Notes: a model not told the origin generated them from the sequence alone. A stretch of DNA of 64,000 bases from Spinacia oleracea (GCF_020520425.1 NC_079489.1:16144001-16208000); one strand, 5' to 3'; numbered from the stretch's first letter, positions 35,371 to 46,683 are shown. A program made the numbers and translations.

Positions 35371-35684
35371 CTCCCTCCGTATTTTTTTAAGAGATACACT
35401 TGGTTGGGCACGGGTCTTAAGAAGAATAAAAGAAGTGGGGTTGGGGTAGATATTTTAATAAATAAGTACATTGGGGACCATGTCCTTTTGAACAAGTGGA
35501 GGTGGGGGTGGGGTGGGTGTAGTTGTAAAATTATTTTTTAATTGGATGGTGGGTCATAAAGTGTAGTAGATATATTATTTAATTAGGTGGTGGGGTTGAT
35601 AAGTTACCAAAAATGGCAAGTGTATCTCTTAAAAAAATACGGCCGGAAAAGGCAAGTGTATCTCTTAAAAAAATACGGAGGGAG
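35371..35684. mobile_element. Stowaway MITE with duplicated right end
   Basis: The left end CTCCCTCCGTATTTTTTTAA and the right end are inverted repeats flanked by TA (35369-35370 and 35685-35686). The right terminal repeat (AAGTGTATCTCTTAAAAAAA) occurs twice in tandem, at about 35618-35642 and 35654-35684. Confidence 0.8.
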
Positions 35685-36373
35685 TAACTCTTGTTAAGAG
35701 TGGTGCTGATGTGGATGAAGAGAGAGATTAAGAGTGGAAAAGTAAGAGATAGCACTAGTTAGGGGCGGATGTACTGTGTAAATTGGATAGATAAATGTCT
35801 ACCTAGTTTTTAATTGAAAAATCATGACCAAAGGGGACAATGACATAATTAGATTTCCTAGCTGATCACTTCAGTCAATTGTCTTTTCTTTGTTGCAGAT
35901 TAAATACATAAACCTTATTTTTAGATCGAGAATTATTTAAAATTTCAGGGTTTTTTTTTCCGGGGGTGGCACATCATATTCTCATATGATTTTTAATTTA
36001 TTCTTCGTATATTTTTAAAGTTTTGTTGTTAATTGCTTATATAACACGGGGTACTCTGTATACATTTATCTTGTATAATCTTTAAAATCTTAGGATTTAT
36101 AAAATAACGGTAAACTGTGAAATTGTTAAATAATATAAACATTGTAATTAGTACTCCGCATATTGTCATTTTCATTGTATCTTTTTTTTTAAAAGGTTGT
36201 AATTTTTATTTATTTTAAAAGTGTCTATTCTGTTTCGAAATTCTGGTTACGCCACTAAGCACTACAATTGAAATGCTCTAAAGTATATTTCTTTCGTGTT
36301 TCGTACGAGCATTTTTTGGTTCCTGTTTCGTTTCCTATTTTCGGTTTCAAACTTTCAACTTCATCTTATAAAT

Positions 36374-36715
36374 GGGTGATGATAAAGGTCGCAAGTTGTG
36401 ACAAAATTTAGTTGTCGCAATCTTACGTGGCACAGTTTAATTGGTACATATAGACGACACGTAGACTATGAGTCATCATAATATTTTTACTATCAATGTA
36501 ATATTTTTACTATGAAAACATGTAAATAAAGTAGTCGATATAAATAAGGAAACAAATTAGAATATTAAGATTTTCCTAGCTTTTTATGAACCATTTAAGA
36601 TAGGATATATAAATTAAATATTTTAATTTACAATTTAAATTATGACACATAAGCATGTCATGTCATCATTGTGACATGGCTTAAAGGTCGCATGTTGCGA
36701 CCTTTATCATTTTCG
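36374..36715. mobile_element. MULE-type MITE (342 bp), 9-bp TSD CTTATAAAT
   Basis: The 9-bp duplication CTTATAAAT lies at 36365-36373 and 36716-36724. The ends are inverted repeats (GATGATAAAGGTCGCAAGTT on the left, AATGATAAAGGTCGCAACAT read from the right). A related, older element lies at 47465-48191. Confidence 0.85.
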
Positions 36716-36817
36716 CTTATAAATTAGGGATGAAGCTACGTTGAGGTCTAAGAAGTCCCTCCACCTGTCACAAGTTTGGAAGCTTTTATACTCTGTATAG
36801 TTTAATACTACGGAGTA

Positions 36818-37148
36818 CTCCCTCCGTCCCTTAATACTCACTCTGGTTTGACCGTGCGGAGTTTAAGACATTTAAATTGACTTATTAATTTAATGGTTGT
36901 TAGTTGATAGTGGGGTATTTTTTTTTTAAAAATATAGTTAGTGTGAAATATGTAAGGGGTGGGGAGTGGTGAGTGAGGTGTGTGAATTTTTAAATGATTT
37001 TTTGTAGGGAGTAGGGGCGTAGGTGGGTTAGTAGGTAAGTGTGAGAAATAATATAATATTAGTAAAGATATCTATTTATAGAAGCGGTTCATGTATTAAG
37101 GGACGACCCAAAAAGAAAAGCGATGCAAGTATTAAGGAACGGAGGGAG
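36818..37148. mobile_element. Stowaway MITE (331 bp)
   Basis: Ends CTCCCTCCGTCCCTTAATAC and, read from the right, CTCCCTCCGTTCCTTAATAC are flanked by TA (36816-36817 and 37149-37150). Confidence 0.88.
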
Positions 37149-38031
37149 TAATAACTAACTAACTATAATCAATGATGGTATGTTGCAGTGGTGAGAAGTG
37201 AGAACATGATCATACTCATGAGTTTATAGGTTCACCTTACAAACATTTCCTATTTGCTTCTTTTTATTATGAAGTATTTTATTTTTTTGTTCTCGATCAA
37301 TTTGCCATTTCAATATTTTACAGAGATTCTTAAACATTATTTCCTATTTGCTTTTCTTTTTTTTCTTTCTCCAACTTGCCGTTTCTAATATATTATGCAG
37401 TAGATATAATTATATATCGGCAACTTTTATGTAAGACCGTAAAGACCAATTTGATTGTTTAACTAAATGGTTCTATTGGTTAACTAATCATTTCTAGTGC
37501 TTAGCTAATTATTTTTATTGCCTAACTAATTGATTTCAGTGCTTAACTAATTAGTTCAAGTGCTTAACTTATATGATTTCAAGGTGGTATTTAGTAAAAC
37601 CATCATACATAAAAGTTTGTAATTATATATTTGCATATTTTTTCCCCAACTTGCCATTTTTAACATTTTATAGATATAATTATATATTTGCATAATATTT
37701 TTTCTTCTCAATTTTCCATTTCTAATATTTTATACGTAGTAGATATAACTAATGTGTATAAAAGGTTATTCCCTATTTGCTTTTTTTATTCCCCAACTTG
37801 CCATTCCTAAACTTGTATAGATATAATTATATAATGGCATAAAATAATTAACATAATAAAATTTATGAATAAAACTTAAGAACAAAATAAAATTTCAGCC
37901 TGTCACTCGTCCTTGATATAAACTAAAAAATCATAATGCATTCATACATGATACGTACGTAGTAGTACAGTAGGTGATCGACTTCACTATCATTATTCCA
38001 AATACACATATATATATAATGAGAAAGATAT

Positions 38032-38073
<42 letters not shown>

Positions 38074-38176
38074 CATATATATTTATTGCATACAATACAC
38101 ATACGATAACAATTATACACCCGGCAATAAATTGCAATGATCCCCCATCAGACGGTACATACCGCTAGTCGATCGA
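37149..38176. other. Non-coding 3' flank of the MLP-like gene with short repeats
   Basis: No gene is seen. A degenerate tandem repeat of about 27 bp (TAACTAATTNNTTYNAGTGCT type) lies at about 37455-37570. A (CAA)n microsatellite of about 42 bp lies at 38032-38073; short Asn- or Val/Leu-repeat frames across it are artefacts. Confidence 0.6.
38032..38073 (+). repeat. (CAA)n microsatellite
   Basis: Fourteen uninterrupted CAA units lie about 100 bp downstream of the stop codon of the MLP-like gene. Confidence 0.95.
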
Positions 38177-39559
38177 TCACTTGTCGTCTTTAAGGTGATG
38201 GGCCTCGATATCTTTAGAGACTGCAATGCAAAAGTCGATTAACTTGGTAGGGTAATGCCCTTTATCATCAATTGTTACAAATTCAGCAGTCCATTTCACT
38301 CCAGTTATATCACCCATTGGAAGTACTTGTACTGTAAGTGTGAAGGTCTTGAACTCTTTCAGAAGATCTCCTTCGATGATTTTGAATCTTACTAACTTGT
38401 TTTCCTCGTCTACCACTTCCACTAGCTCCTTCGCTACACACTTTTTCCCATCTGCACATTTATGCAATCCCGATTTTTAAATTAGATTTTATTTATTCAA
38501 TAGAATTTACGCTTTGAATTTATCATAGGTCTTTCAACTAATGTATAGCTACCCATCTCTCTCTCACACACACACTATTAAATACGGGCACGGGCCACAC
38601 CCGTCACCAAGAGAGAGTACACTTAATAAAATCGTATTAAGTGTTTAACTCTTTTCTCTTTTATCAATGTTGGATTCTCACACGTGATGTTTCATGGGTC
38701 AGTCTTAACACACACAGAAAGCTACCCATCACAAAAAAAAGAAAAATCTGAAATTTAGAAATTAATAAGATAAACCTTATTTCATGGCCTAGGGCCGAGG
38801 ATGGGCAACATCTACATGAGCCAATCCTACTGAACCAACATCTATCACATGTTAGTCAGTTCAGCTACACGTACAGGTCTTTGTTTGAGTCAAGCCTAAA
38901 TATTTCGCATCTGATGGAGATCGACCTTGTGACCTCCAAGTCACAAGGTGAATTGTCCACAAACTTGTGTTGGTTTGACGTACTATCACTACAAGAAATT
39001 GTACTATTAACGACGGGAAATCCCGTCGCTAAAGCCAATAATTGTTGATTAATGACGGGATTTTCCGTCGTAAACCCGTCATAAAAGGGGGTCGTTGTTA
39101 ATGGAAAATCTCGTCGCTAACCCGTCGTAAAAGACATTTGCGACGGTTGTTCCCGTCTTTGTTGGGTTGTTATCCCCGTCGCAAAAGCCTTTTACGACGG
39201 GGTTTTTACCCGTCGTTATTAGGTTGTCATAAAAGATACAAATTCTTGTAGTGTTATTACTACTACGTACTTGAACAAGATCATTAATAGGAGTATGAAT
39301 GATAAACAACATCATAACGCAATGTAAATTTGTAATGGTGGATGTGAAGATCGAATTACGTACCGAGGGTATAATCCCAGTTAATGATAGAGCCGGGCTT
39401 GCCGAATTCACCATCGTGCACATCACAAGCATGGATGTGTGGTGACATATCGGAGATATGGTGTGGCCTGGTGCTAAATATTTCATGGAAGATATCACCA
39501 TGACAATTGATATCAACTTCAACTTCTAGTTTCCCTTTTATTCCCAATGTTTTTGACAT
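38177..39559 (-). CDS. MLP-like protein (major latex protein / Bet v 1 superfamily), two exons
   Basis: Exon 1 runs 39559-39364 and exon 2 runs 38451-38177, giving 156 residues, the usual family length. The intron (38452-39363) has GT..AG ends and splits a glycine/aspartate codon in phase 1 after NWDYTL, the conserved intron place of the Bet v 1 superfamily. Family motifs are FHEIFSTRPHHISDMSP near the N-terminus, the loop GEFGKPGS, VVDEENKLVRFKIIEGDLLK in the middle, and the C-terminal helix ending SKDIEAHHLKDDK. Members have a hydrophobic pocket that binds small lipophilic ligands and are mostly cytosolic; roles in stress and development are reported, but this ligand is unknown. ATG 39559 is preferred because the in-frame codon further upstream (39568) is GTG. 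No stops interrupt it, so it is probably functional. The intron holds a SINE and a CACTA MITE. Confidence 0.92.
38770..38983 (-). mobile_element. tRNA-derived SINE in the MLP intron
   Basis: On the minus strand the sequence starts near AACCAACACAAGTTTGTGGA, continues with TCACCTTGTGACTTGGAGGT and a box-B-like GGTCGATCTCCATC, and is parallel along most of its length to the SINE at 46684-46882. It is more diverged, and no target-site duplication could be assigned. It has the same orientation as the host gene. Confidence 0.6.
38987..39253. mobile_element. CACTA-type MITE (267 bp) in the MLP intron
   Basis: Ends CACTACAAGAAATTGTA and CAAATTCTTGTAGTG are inverted. The core is built from repeated ACGACGGG/CCCGTCGT motifs in both orientations. 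Flanking triplets (TAT and TTA) are not identical, so the duplication has decayed. A sister copy at 48248-48513 has a perfect TSD. Confidence 0.8.
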
Positions 39560-39637
39560 GATGCTCACTTTAGAGTTTAGAGTAAATTACTGCAAACACA
39601 AGTGGTTTTGGTGACCAACTAGTTCTGCTAACTGCCC

Positions 39638-39645
39638 CTTTTATA
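39638..39645 (-). promoter_or_regulatory. TATA box of the MLP-like gene
   Basis: TATAAAAG on the minus strand lies about 80 bp upstream of the start codon at 39559, a normal distance for a plant gene with a short leader. An (AAAATT)n tract (about 39669-39701), flanked by a direct repeat GATGCTCCAATAGC (39646-39659 and 39706-39719), lies just upstream. Confidence 0.6.
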
Positions 39646-39719
39646 GATGCTCCAATAGCTGTCGAAAACATAAAAATTAAAATTAAAATTAAAATTAAAA
39701 TTGAAAGATGCTCCAATAG

Positions 39720-40874
39720 CGAGATCCTCATGCTGTGGCGTTGCAGTAAGGGGCTTGACCGATTCAAGGCATTATCTAACAATTCTTTTTCATAACTATA
39801 CTGCGTAAGATATAGTTATTCTTGTAATAACCTGGCAAAAAAATTTTGCACGCATAAGGTGTACAACAAATTTATTGTACATCAAGATTACTTTTACCCA
39901 GCTTTTTGTAACTTTTAATATGTTTTTATCAACTTTTGTATTGTGAAAAAAATAGTTGATGGATATGATAAACATTTTAAAAGGTTAAATAGTTACTTTT
40001 GTACATTCAGAGTGATTTTGAAGGAATAACTTTTGTAAAAGTAAAAAAAAGTATCACTAAAAAATAGATAACTTTTACTTATATGGAGTAACTTAATTTT
40101 AAGCATTTTGAATTAACTTTCACTTAGAATATTTATTGTACAATACTTGTAAGTAAGAATGTGATAAACGGTGCATCGTCTGAGCTCAAATACTAATTCA
40201 AACAATATAAACATTGACACGGGTATTTTGTTTAACATAAAACATTAAAATCTAAGATGTTAAATAAAATGACGTTAAATAGCACGAAAGTCCTAGGAAT
40301 TGTTCCGTTTAGCAAAGTAGGCCCTTCCTATAAGTTAAATTTCTAATGAATCCTCAATTGCTTGTATAATATTGTATCATTGTATGACTCTTAAAACTGC
40401 TTGATAAAATTCCTTTCATACTGATAAACAATAAAGTTATACTCCGCATTAAAGTAGTCAACAAATTAATAATAGTACTCCTTCAAAAAAACACTGATAT
40501 TTTAATTCCATAATGTTTTTCACTGTTGCAATTTGCACAGTCTTCGATTCATTTCTTTGACAATTAGTAACTCTAACCGACATTACGACTTCCGTTTTAA
40601 AATGATATACTTTTAATTACTATTTGCACATATATTAAAAGAAAATAAGAATAGCGTGTAAATATGAATAAAGTAAGAGAAATGTGTAAAAAGGTGGGTG
40701 AATCTAAAAAAAATTGAGTGAAAAGTTGTAAATGTTATAGGTTAAGAAGGGTACGATAGTAAATTTTCATGTCAAAAAATAGTATAAAGCACAAGGTAAA
40801 TAACATTGTAAAACGGACTAAAATGAAAATTATAAAGTTCATCATTAATACTTGCCCCGTTTCTATAAATGATA
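39720..40874. other. 5' flank of the MLP-like gene, no gene seen
   Basis: AT-rich sequence with no coding signal. About 45 bp at 39738-39782 resemble 49746-49791 (both contain TTGACCGATTCAA followed by CATTAT and CTAACAA). A stretch with TTGTACA motifs (about 39850-40150) may be a decayed inverted-repeat element. Confidence 0.4.
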
Positions 40875-41133
40875 CTTCCTCCGTCTTTTAATACTCGCAA
40901 CGTTTGTTAGTTTCACGCATGCCAATGCACAACTTTGATCATTTATATCTTAAATTCTCTTTATGCAAAAATTATTAAAAGTTGATATTTTGAAAATACG
41001 CATTGAGACGAATCTAACAAGATCTCACATGACTATGTTATATCTTATATAAAAAGCACTAAGAATAGTCAAAGTAGATTATATGAATAGTGGCAAAAGT
41101 CCAAACGTTGCGAGTATTAAAAGACGGAGGAAG
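40875..41133. mobile_element. Stowaway MITE, 259-bp family, copy 2
   Basis: Ends and length are identical to those of the copy at 31945-32203, in the same orientation and with few differences. TA flanks it at 40873-40874 and 41134-41135. Confidence 0.92.
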
Positions 41134-41207
41134 TATATTTTTATTAATATTATATTAACCATAGATGCACATATATTCCTTACTTCCTAAAACAAACATT
41201 AAAAAAA

Positions 41208-42371
41208 CCTCAAGTCTTATATGAGACCAGCCACACCATCAACTTGATGGTGTGACATGTTCACACTTATAAATAAATCCAACGCGTTTAAAGGCAAAAA
41301 ATAAAGTAACATTGGCATAGAAAATAAAGTAACATCAGTATAGAAAATAAAGTAACATCAACATAGAAAATAAAGTAACATTAGTATATACAAAGAAACT
41401 CTAACATATAGAAAATAAAGTAACATCGGTATAGAAAATAAAGTAACATCAACATAGAAAATAAAGTAACATCAGTATATACAAAGAAACTCTAACATGA
41501 AATTGAAGAAAACGCAATAAAACAAAAAAAGTAACCGCGAATACAAGGTATAAGTAACATCAGCATAGAAATTCAAGTAACACCAATTTATACAAGGAAC
41601 TTCTAACATGAAATTGAAGAAAATGCAATAACTAAAAGTAACATCAGCATAACAGGTCAAGTAACACCAGTCTATTCAAGGAACCTCGAACATGAAATTC
41701 AAGAAAATGTAGTAAACGCAAGAAAATAACAGCGAATACAACGTACGAGTAACATCATCATAGAAAGTCAAGTAACTCCAGTCTATACAAGGAACCTCTT
41801 ACATGAAACTGCAATAAAACAAAAAAAGTAACCGCGAATACAAGGTATAAGTAACATCAGCATAGTAATTCAAATAACACTAGTTTATACAAGGAACCTT
41901 TAATATGAAATTGAAGAAAATGCAATAACTAAAAGTAACATCAGCATAAAAGATCAAGTAACACCAGTCTATACAAAGAACCTCGAACATGAAATTCAAG
42001 AAAATGTGGTAAACACAAGAAAATAACAACGAATACAACGTACAAGTAACATCATCATAGAAAGTCAAGTAACACTAGTCTATACAAGGAACCTTTTACA
42101 TGAAACTGCAATAAAATAAGAAAAATAACGACGAATACAATGTATAAGTAACACCAGCATAGAGTATCAAGTAACACTCGTCTATACAATCAACCTCTAA
42201 CATGAAATTCAAGAAACTGCAGTAAAACAAAAAAAAAGTAACGGCGAATACAATGTAGAAGTAACACCAGCACAGAAGTCAAGTAACACTCTTCTATAAC
42301 TTTCTCCACATTAATTGCGCGCGTCACACCATCAAGTTGATGGTGTGACTGGTCACACATGAGACGCACTG
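41208..42371. mobile_element. MULE-type element (1164 bp) filled by a tandem array, 9-bp TSD
   Basis: The perfect 9-bp duplication TTAAAAAAA lies at 41199-41207 and 42372-42380. Near both ends is an inverted repeat with the palindrome CACACCATCAACTTGATGGT (GTG), left at about 41231-41254 and right at about 42327-42349. Nearly all of the interior is satellite-like: 22-bp AAGTAACATCAGTATAGAAA (AT) units on the left, then units of about 100 bp in a higher-order period near 297 bp, each with AAGTAACA, GCGAATACAA and AACATGAAATT motifs. It has no coding capacity. It shares ends and array style with the element at 51061-53835. Confidence 0.8.
41290..42300 (+). repeat. Tandem array with AAGTAACA motif inside the MULE-type element
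   Basis: Short 22-bp units at about 41303-41475 pass into longer units. The motif GTAACCGCGAATACAAGGTA recurs at 41531 and 41828, 297 bp apart, with diverged intermediate copies. Short ORFs on the minus strand here are repeat translations. Confidence 0.85.
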
Positions 42372-42769
42372 TTAAAAAAATTCAACCCCATCCACCCATA
42401 TCCCATCCACACCCCTTTAATTGATACATTTCCCACTATATAATTAATTATATTAAAAAGATACCCCACCATCAACTACCACCTAATAAATTAATAAGTC
42501 AATTAAATTGCCTAAAACTATGTGTCGTTCAAAACGGGACGAATATTAAGAGACGGAGAAAGTAGTAAAATAATCCAGAAAATATGCATTCAAATGAATT
42601 TAACAAGATTTATGACAACAACAAAATACCTTTTTTCTTCTTCTAATATACAAACCATAATCTATTACGGTCAAATTTTTAAATTTGGTCACACAAATAG
42701 TAAATGTGAAAAACATGGGACGGAGATATTAGTATGACCTATTTAATTTAACAATAATATTCCGTATTA

Positions 42770-43125
42770 GAGCAACATCAGCGCCAAGTCTTAAGACTTG
42801 AATTTTGCTTACAAGGCATATGACTCACGTAGTCTTAGGATTAGACATATCAATTTAAAGCATTGAAGTGGGTTAGTCTTAACAAAGTCTTAAATCGAGT
42901 CTTGAAAAACTAAGACTCAACTTAAGACTCAATATACGAGTTAAATGAAATAAATAAATTAAAATATTATATTATTTGATATGCTTTAAATGAGTTTGAG
43001 GAGTGAAGAACTAAATTTGAATGAGTCTTAAGAAGTCTTAATAAAATTTAATTAATTAAATATTAGTGGAAAGATGACATGACATATAAAGAAAGTCTTA
43101 AAATAAGACCCCCTTAATGTTGCTC
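42770..43125. mobile_element. Tourist/Harbinger-type MITE (356 bp), TSD TTA
   Basis: Ends GAGCAACATCAGCGCCAAGT and, read from the right, GAGCAACATTAAGGGGGTCT are inverted repeats. TTA flanks both sides (42767-42769 and 43126-43128). The interior is rich in AAGTCTTAA motifs. Confidence 0.8.
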
Positions 43126-43128
43126 TTA

Positions 43129-43988
43129 TGCACAATGCACCAACTGTCATGGAACATAAATATTTATAAAAATCATTAGATTTGGCAATAATACAAATCA
43201 CAAAATACTTTTTTCATATTTGTTTTTACTAGTTGGTATAAAAAAATTTCTTGTAAAAATTCTACGTAAAATACGAGTAGTTACAAATTTATGAGAAATC
43301 TGGTAAATGATATGGAGTAAAAATGTTACATTAAATTTGGATTAACATAGAATAGATAAAATAGATGGATAAAGTATGATTGAAATTCACTATACTTGCT
43401 TGAGATTGGTTACGTTGCGTTTTCTGTACTACGTTCAATTTTACAATAAAAAGCACAGCTAAATCACCAAATCGTGGTGTATTAATTGCTACCACAATAA
43501 ATCACTGTAATCGATCAACTAAGAAGTACATAATTTGAAATAAATTATCCAGAAAAGTGGATTATATAAATAAAAAAAAGTACTTTGTAGTAGAGAAAAA
43601 CATCATGTCCTTATCTTCTAGATTCCCGAGAACGGTATATTTAGAAAAAAAAAATCTAAACATAATTGCAAATTCTTATTTACATGTGGAATACAATAAA
43701 TATTGTACACCGAATTAAAATTAACTCAAAATGATTAAAAATTACCCTTATATGTGTAAAACTTATTCTTAAAAGAGGAAAAAATGAAAAAGTAATAAAT
43801 GATAAATAAGACCTTTCATTGTAGACAAGGAAAATGCCAAAAAAAAATAAAGAAGAATCAAAACAGACAATACACTATTGTGGGGATAATACTTAGAACT
43901 CCTTGCTTTTATAAGTGTTAGGATTTAAGTTCAACTTTAAAAATAACACAGGGTATTTTACTAAACAGTTGAGCGCTATTGAAGAAGC
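43129..43988. other. Non-coding, nothing recognised
   Basis: AT-rich sequence without an ORF of note, a terminal repeat or a known element. Confidence 0.5.
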
Positions 43989-43997
43989 CTTTGCATA

Positions 43998-45840
43998 ATG
44001 CCACGCTATTCGACGCCCACTTTTACACATGTCGCCCATTTTTTAATGGTGAAAACCCAAAATTACCCTTATAAAAAAATCAACCCCCCCCCCCCCACCC
44101 CACCCCAACCCCAACCCCATACATCACTTTCTCTCTCTTTCATTTACCCACCCCTTTCCCAATTTAGGCAGCCACCACCGCCATCCACCACCGACACCAT
44201 CACTCCCACCTAACTTATTTTTTTCCCCGCCACCCACCACCACCCCCACCTAACTGGTTTGTTTTCCGCCACCCACTGCCGGAGAATTCATCGCCATTCA
44301 TCAAAATACCAACCGGCGCATGCACCACCATCAACAAAGCTACTCGTATTCAATTAATTAAAAAATTAATTAAATGTACTCGTGGTACTTAACGATACAC
44401 GTCGTTTAAAAATTTAGTGATAAAAAGTGCTACAATTACTAATTAGTGTGTTTCACCTATTTCATATCGACTCAAAATAAATAAAAAATATTACCACCTA
44501 GCTTAAGCGTTAACCAACAAACAAATATTAGTCTTATTCTTGTCAATTATTTAGTTTTTGACTGATAATAATCGTAAACTACCCTAACAAGACAATAAAT
44601 ATTCAAAGAATAAAGTTAATTATGTGATTACATGGAATAGGGTTAAGAGCCCAATTCCTACCCTAGGCCGAAATAGGGATGTGAACCCTATTCCCTCCCT
44701 AGGCATGAATAGGGATCTCAACCCTATTCCCTCCCTCCATGTGAAAAAATAGGGAGCTCAGCCCTATTCCCAACCTAGGCAGGAATAAGGATCTCAGCCC
44801 CATTCCATGATTTGTTTGTTTATTTCAAGATTTGTCGCCTTGCTGTTGTTAACATGGAATAGGGCTCATACCCCAATTCTTGTCCTAGGACATGATTGGG
44901 ATCTCAGCCATATTCCGTGTTTATCATTTTTGTACCATTACAACACGGAATAGGGCTACAACTCCAATTCCCTCCTAGGACAAGATAGGGATCTCAACCC
45001 TATCCCGTGTGCTTTTGTCGCCTATACAAACCACGGAATAGGGCTCCTATTCCCATTCCCACCCTAGGACAAGATAGGGATTTCAGTCTTATTCCGTGTT
45101 TTTTCTATTTTGTCTCCATTACAAAACACGGAATAGGGTTCCCAACCCAATTCCAACCCTAGGGCAAGATACGGATCTCAACCCTATTCCATGTTTTTTC
45201 CCTTTTGTCGCCATTACAATACACGGAGTAGGGCTCCCACTCCAATTTTCTCCCTAGGACAAGATAGGGATCTCAACCCTATTCCGTGTTTTTTCATTTT
45301 TGTTATTACGTGTTTTTTCTCAACTAATTCTTCGTCGAATTTATTACATTTGTTATTATTATTTAGTTAATATTTTTATTATGTTTTTAATAATGCATTA
45401 TTAAGGTTTTTTTAGGGTCATTTATTAATTATAATGTCAATAAATAATTTTTTCAAATGAACACAAGTGAACATTTTTTCCTTAAATAATTATTAACTTA
45501 ATTATAGTCAACAAATAAACAAGCAAACTTAATTATAGTCAACAAATAAACAAACATAATAAAAATTCATTTACGTTCTCGGCCAAAATTTCACTTCAAT
45601 CACGATGATGACGTGGTGGTCGGGCCAATGATGGCGGTGGCTAAGGTGGGGCCGACAAAATAGTGGTTGCCGGAATTTAGTGGTGGTTCTAGTGAGAGAA
45701 AGTGGGGGAAGTGAGTGGGGGAAGTGGGGGTGAGTGAGAGTGGGTGAGGTGGGGTGGGGTGGGGTGAGAGGGACAAGAGGGACATTTCATTAAATAAAGA
45801 TGGGCGTTTTGCGTAAAAGTGGGCGTCGAATAGTAATGCC
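43998..45840. mobile_element. MULE-type element with long diverged TIRs and a minisatellite core
   Basis: Both ends share TATTCGACGCCCACTTTTAC in inverted orientation (left at about 44006-44025). The 9-bp flanks CTTTGCATA (43989-43997) and CTTTGTATA (45841-45849) differ by one base. C-rich sequence with CCACC motifs behind the left end (44080-44280) mirrors G-rich GGTGG sequence before the right end (45600-45780), so the inverted repeats are probably 200 bp or longer. The proline-rich ORFs in these arms are not genes. The centre is a tandem array (44632-45305). Confidence 0.7.
44632..45305 (+). repeat. Minisatellite, about 90-bp units, six to seven copies
   Basis: Each unit contains CACGGAATAGGGCTC, then CCAATTCC, CCTAGGACAAGATAGGGATC, CAACCCTATTCCGTG and a spacer TTTTGTCGCCATTACAA. 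Each unit starts and ends with complementary CACGGAATAGGG / CCCTATTCCGTG, so each can fold into a hairpin of about 70 nt. Confidence 0.9.
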
Positions 45841-45849
45841 CTTTGTATA

Positions 45850-46665
45850 TCTAAATTAAATTAAGATTTTTTGGTATTTACTACGGAGTACTCCTTAAAA
45901 GTACACAACTTTTGTACTTCGTATTTATTGCCTTGGGAAAATTTTATTGTTATTAACTCCTTAAAGTATATTTTTGTTTTGGAATCACCTATCACTTTAC
46001 GGTTTTTTCATATTTAAATTAAGATATCTCTTGTTTCTTAATTGTTTTAAGTGATTCATTTTTAGTTTTTTTTTTTAATAAAAATATCCTTGTTCTGTCA
46101 ACTAAATGAAGGGTCTTGATTGATTTAATGTTAAATATCAATGGGTCGGAATTAAAGATTATAATAGTTACCAAATTATTGTGGCCATTGTAAAATCATC
46201 CATTAAAATATTATCTACGGTAGTTTCTAATTAAAATCTCATAATTATCCAAAATGTTATTACGAACATAATTTTTAATTCTTTTAATTTTTTAGTATGT
46301 GCAATATTTTTTTCCTTCCAGTTTAAAATCCAAGGAAGAGCACAAATAATTAAAGCGACATTTAGTAGAAATTAAAGAAAGAAAAGAAACACATGGGCGA
46401 GTAGGTTTTATCAGTGCGTAATTGCGTATACATGCATTACTCCGTATCGGTATCGATCATTTATATTCTAGCGGAAGGAAGATATGGTGGCCCGAGTTGC
46501 ATTGATTACAGTGGAGTTATGAGAGTGGTTCAGAATATAGAGAGGTTGTTGTGAATACGGAGTAGTAATTATATACGTCAACCCTACATGGGATCGGACG
46601 ATGGGTGGTGGACTGGTGTCCATTATATTGAGCATGGCCATGCATGGATGATAATTCTTTCGTTA
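45850..46665. other. Non-coding, nothing recognised
   Basis: AT-rich sequence with no coding frame of note and no clear element boundary. Confidence 0.5.
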
Positions 46666-46683
46666 TTTCCTCATACAAATATA

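Noticed and set aside
37923..38168. Frames with long Asn, Val or Leu runs
   Set aside because: They are translations of the (CAA)n microsatellite in different frames.
41290..42300. Regularly spaced repeats that could suggest a CRISPR array
   Set aside because: The repeats are contiguous and AT-rich, with no unique spacers and no cas genes; this is plant DNA and the array lies inside a TIR element.
42520..42742. Two Stowaway-like right ends (GAGACGGAGAAAGTA near 42550 and GGGACGGAGATATTAGTA near 42719)
   Set aside because: Matching left ends were not found, so complete elements cannot be claimed; at most these are fragments.
43998..44213. Proline/threonine-rich 71-codon frame
   Set aside because: It lies in the C-rich arm of a TIR element and mirrors a similar frame in the opposite arm (45600-45785); it comes from base composition.
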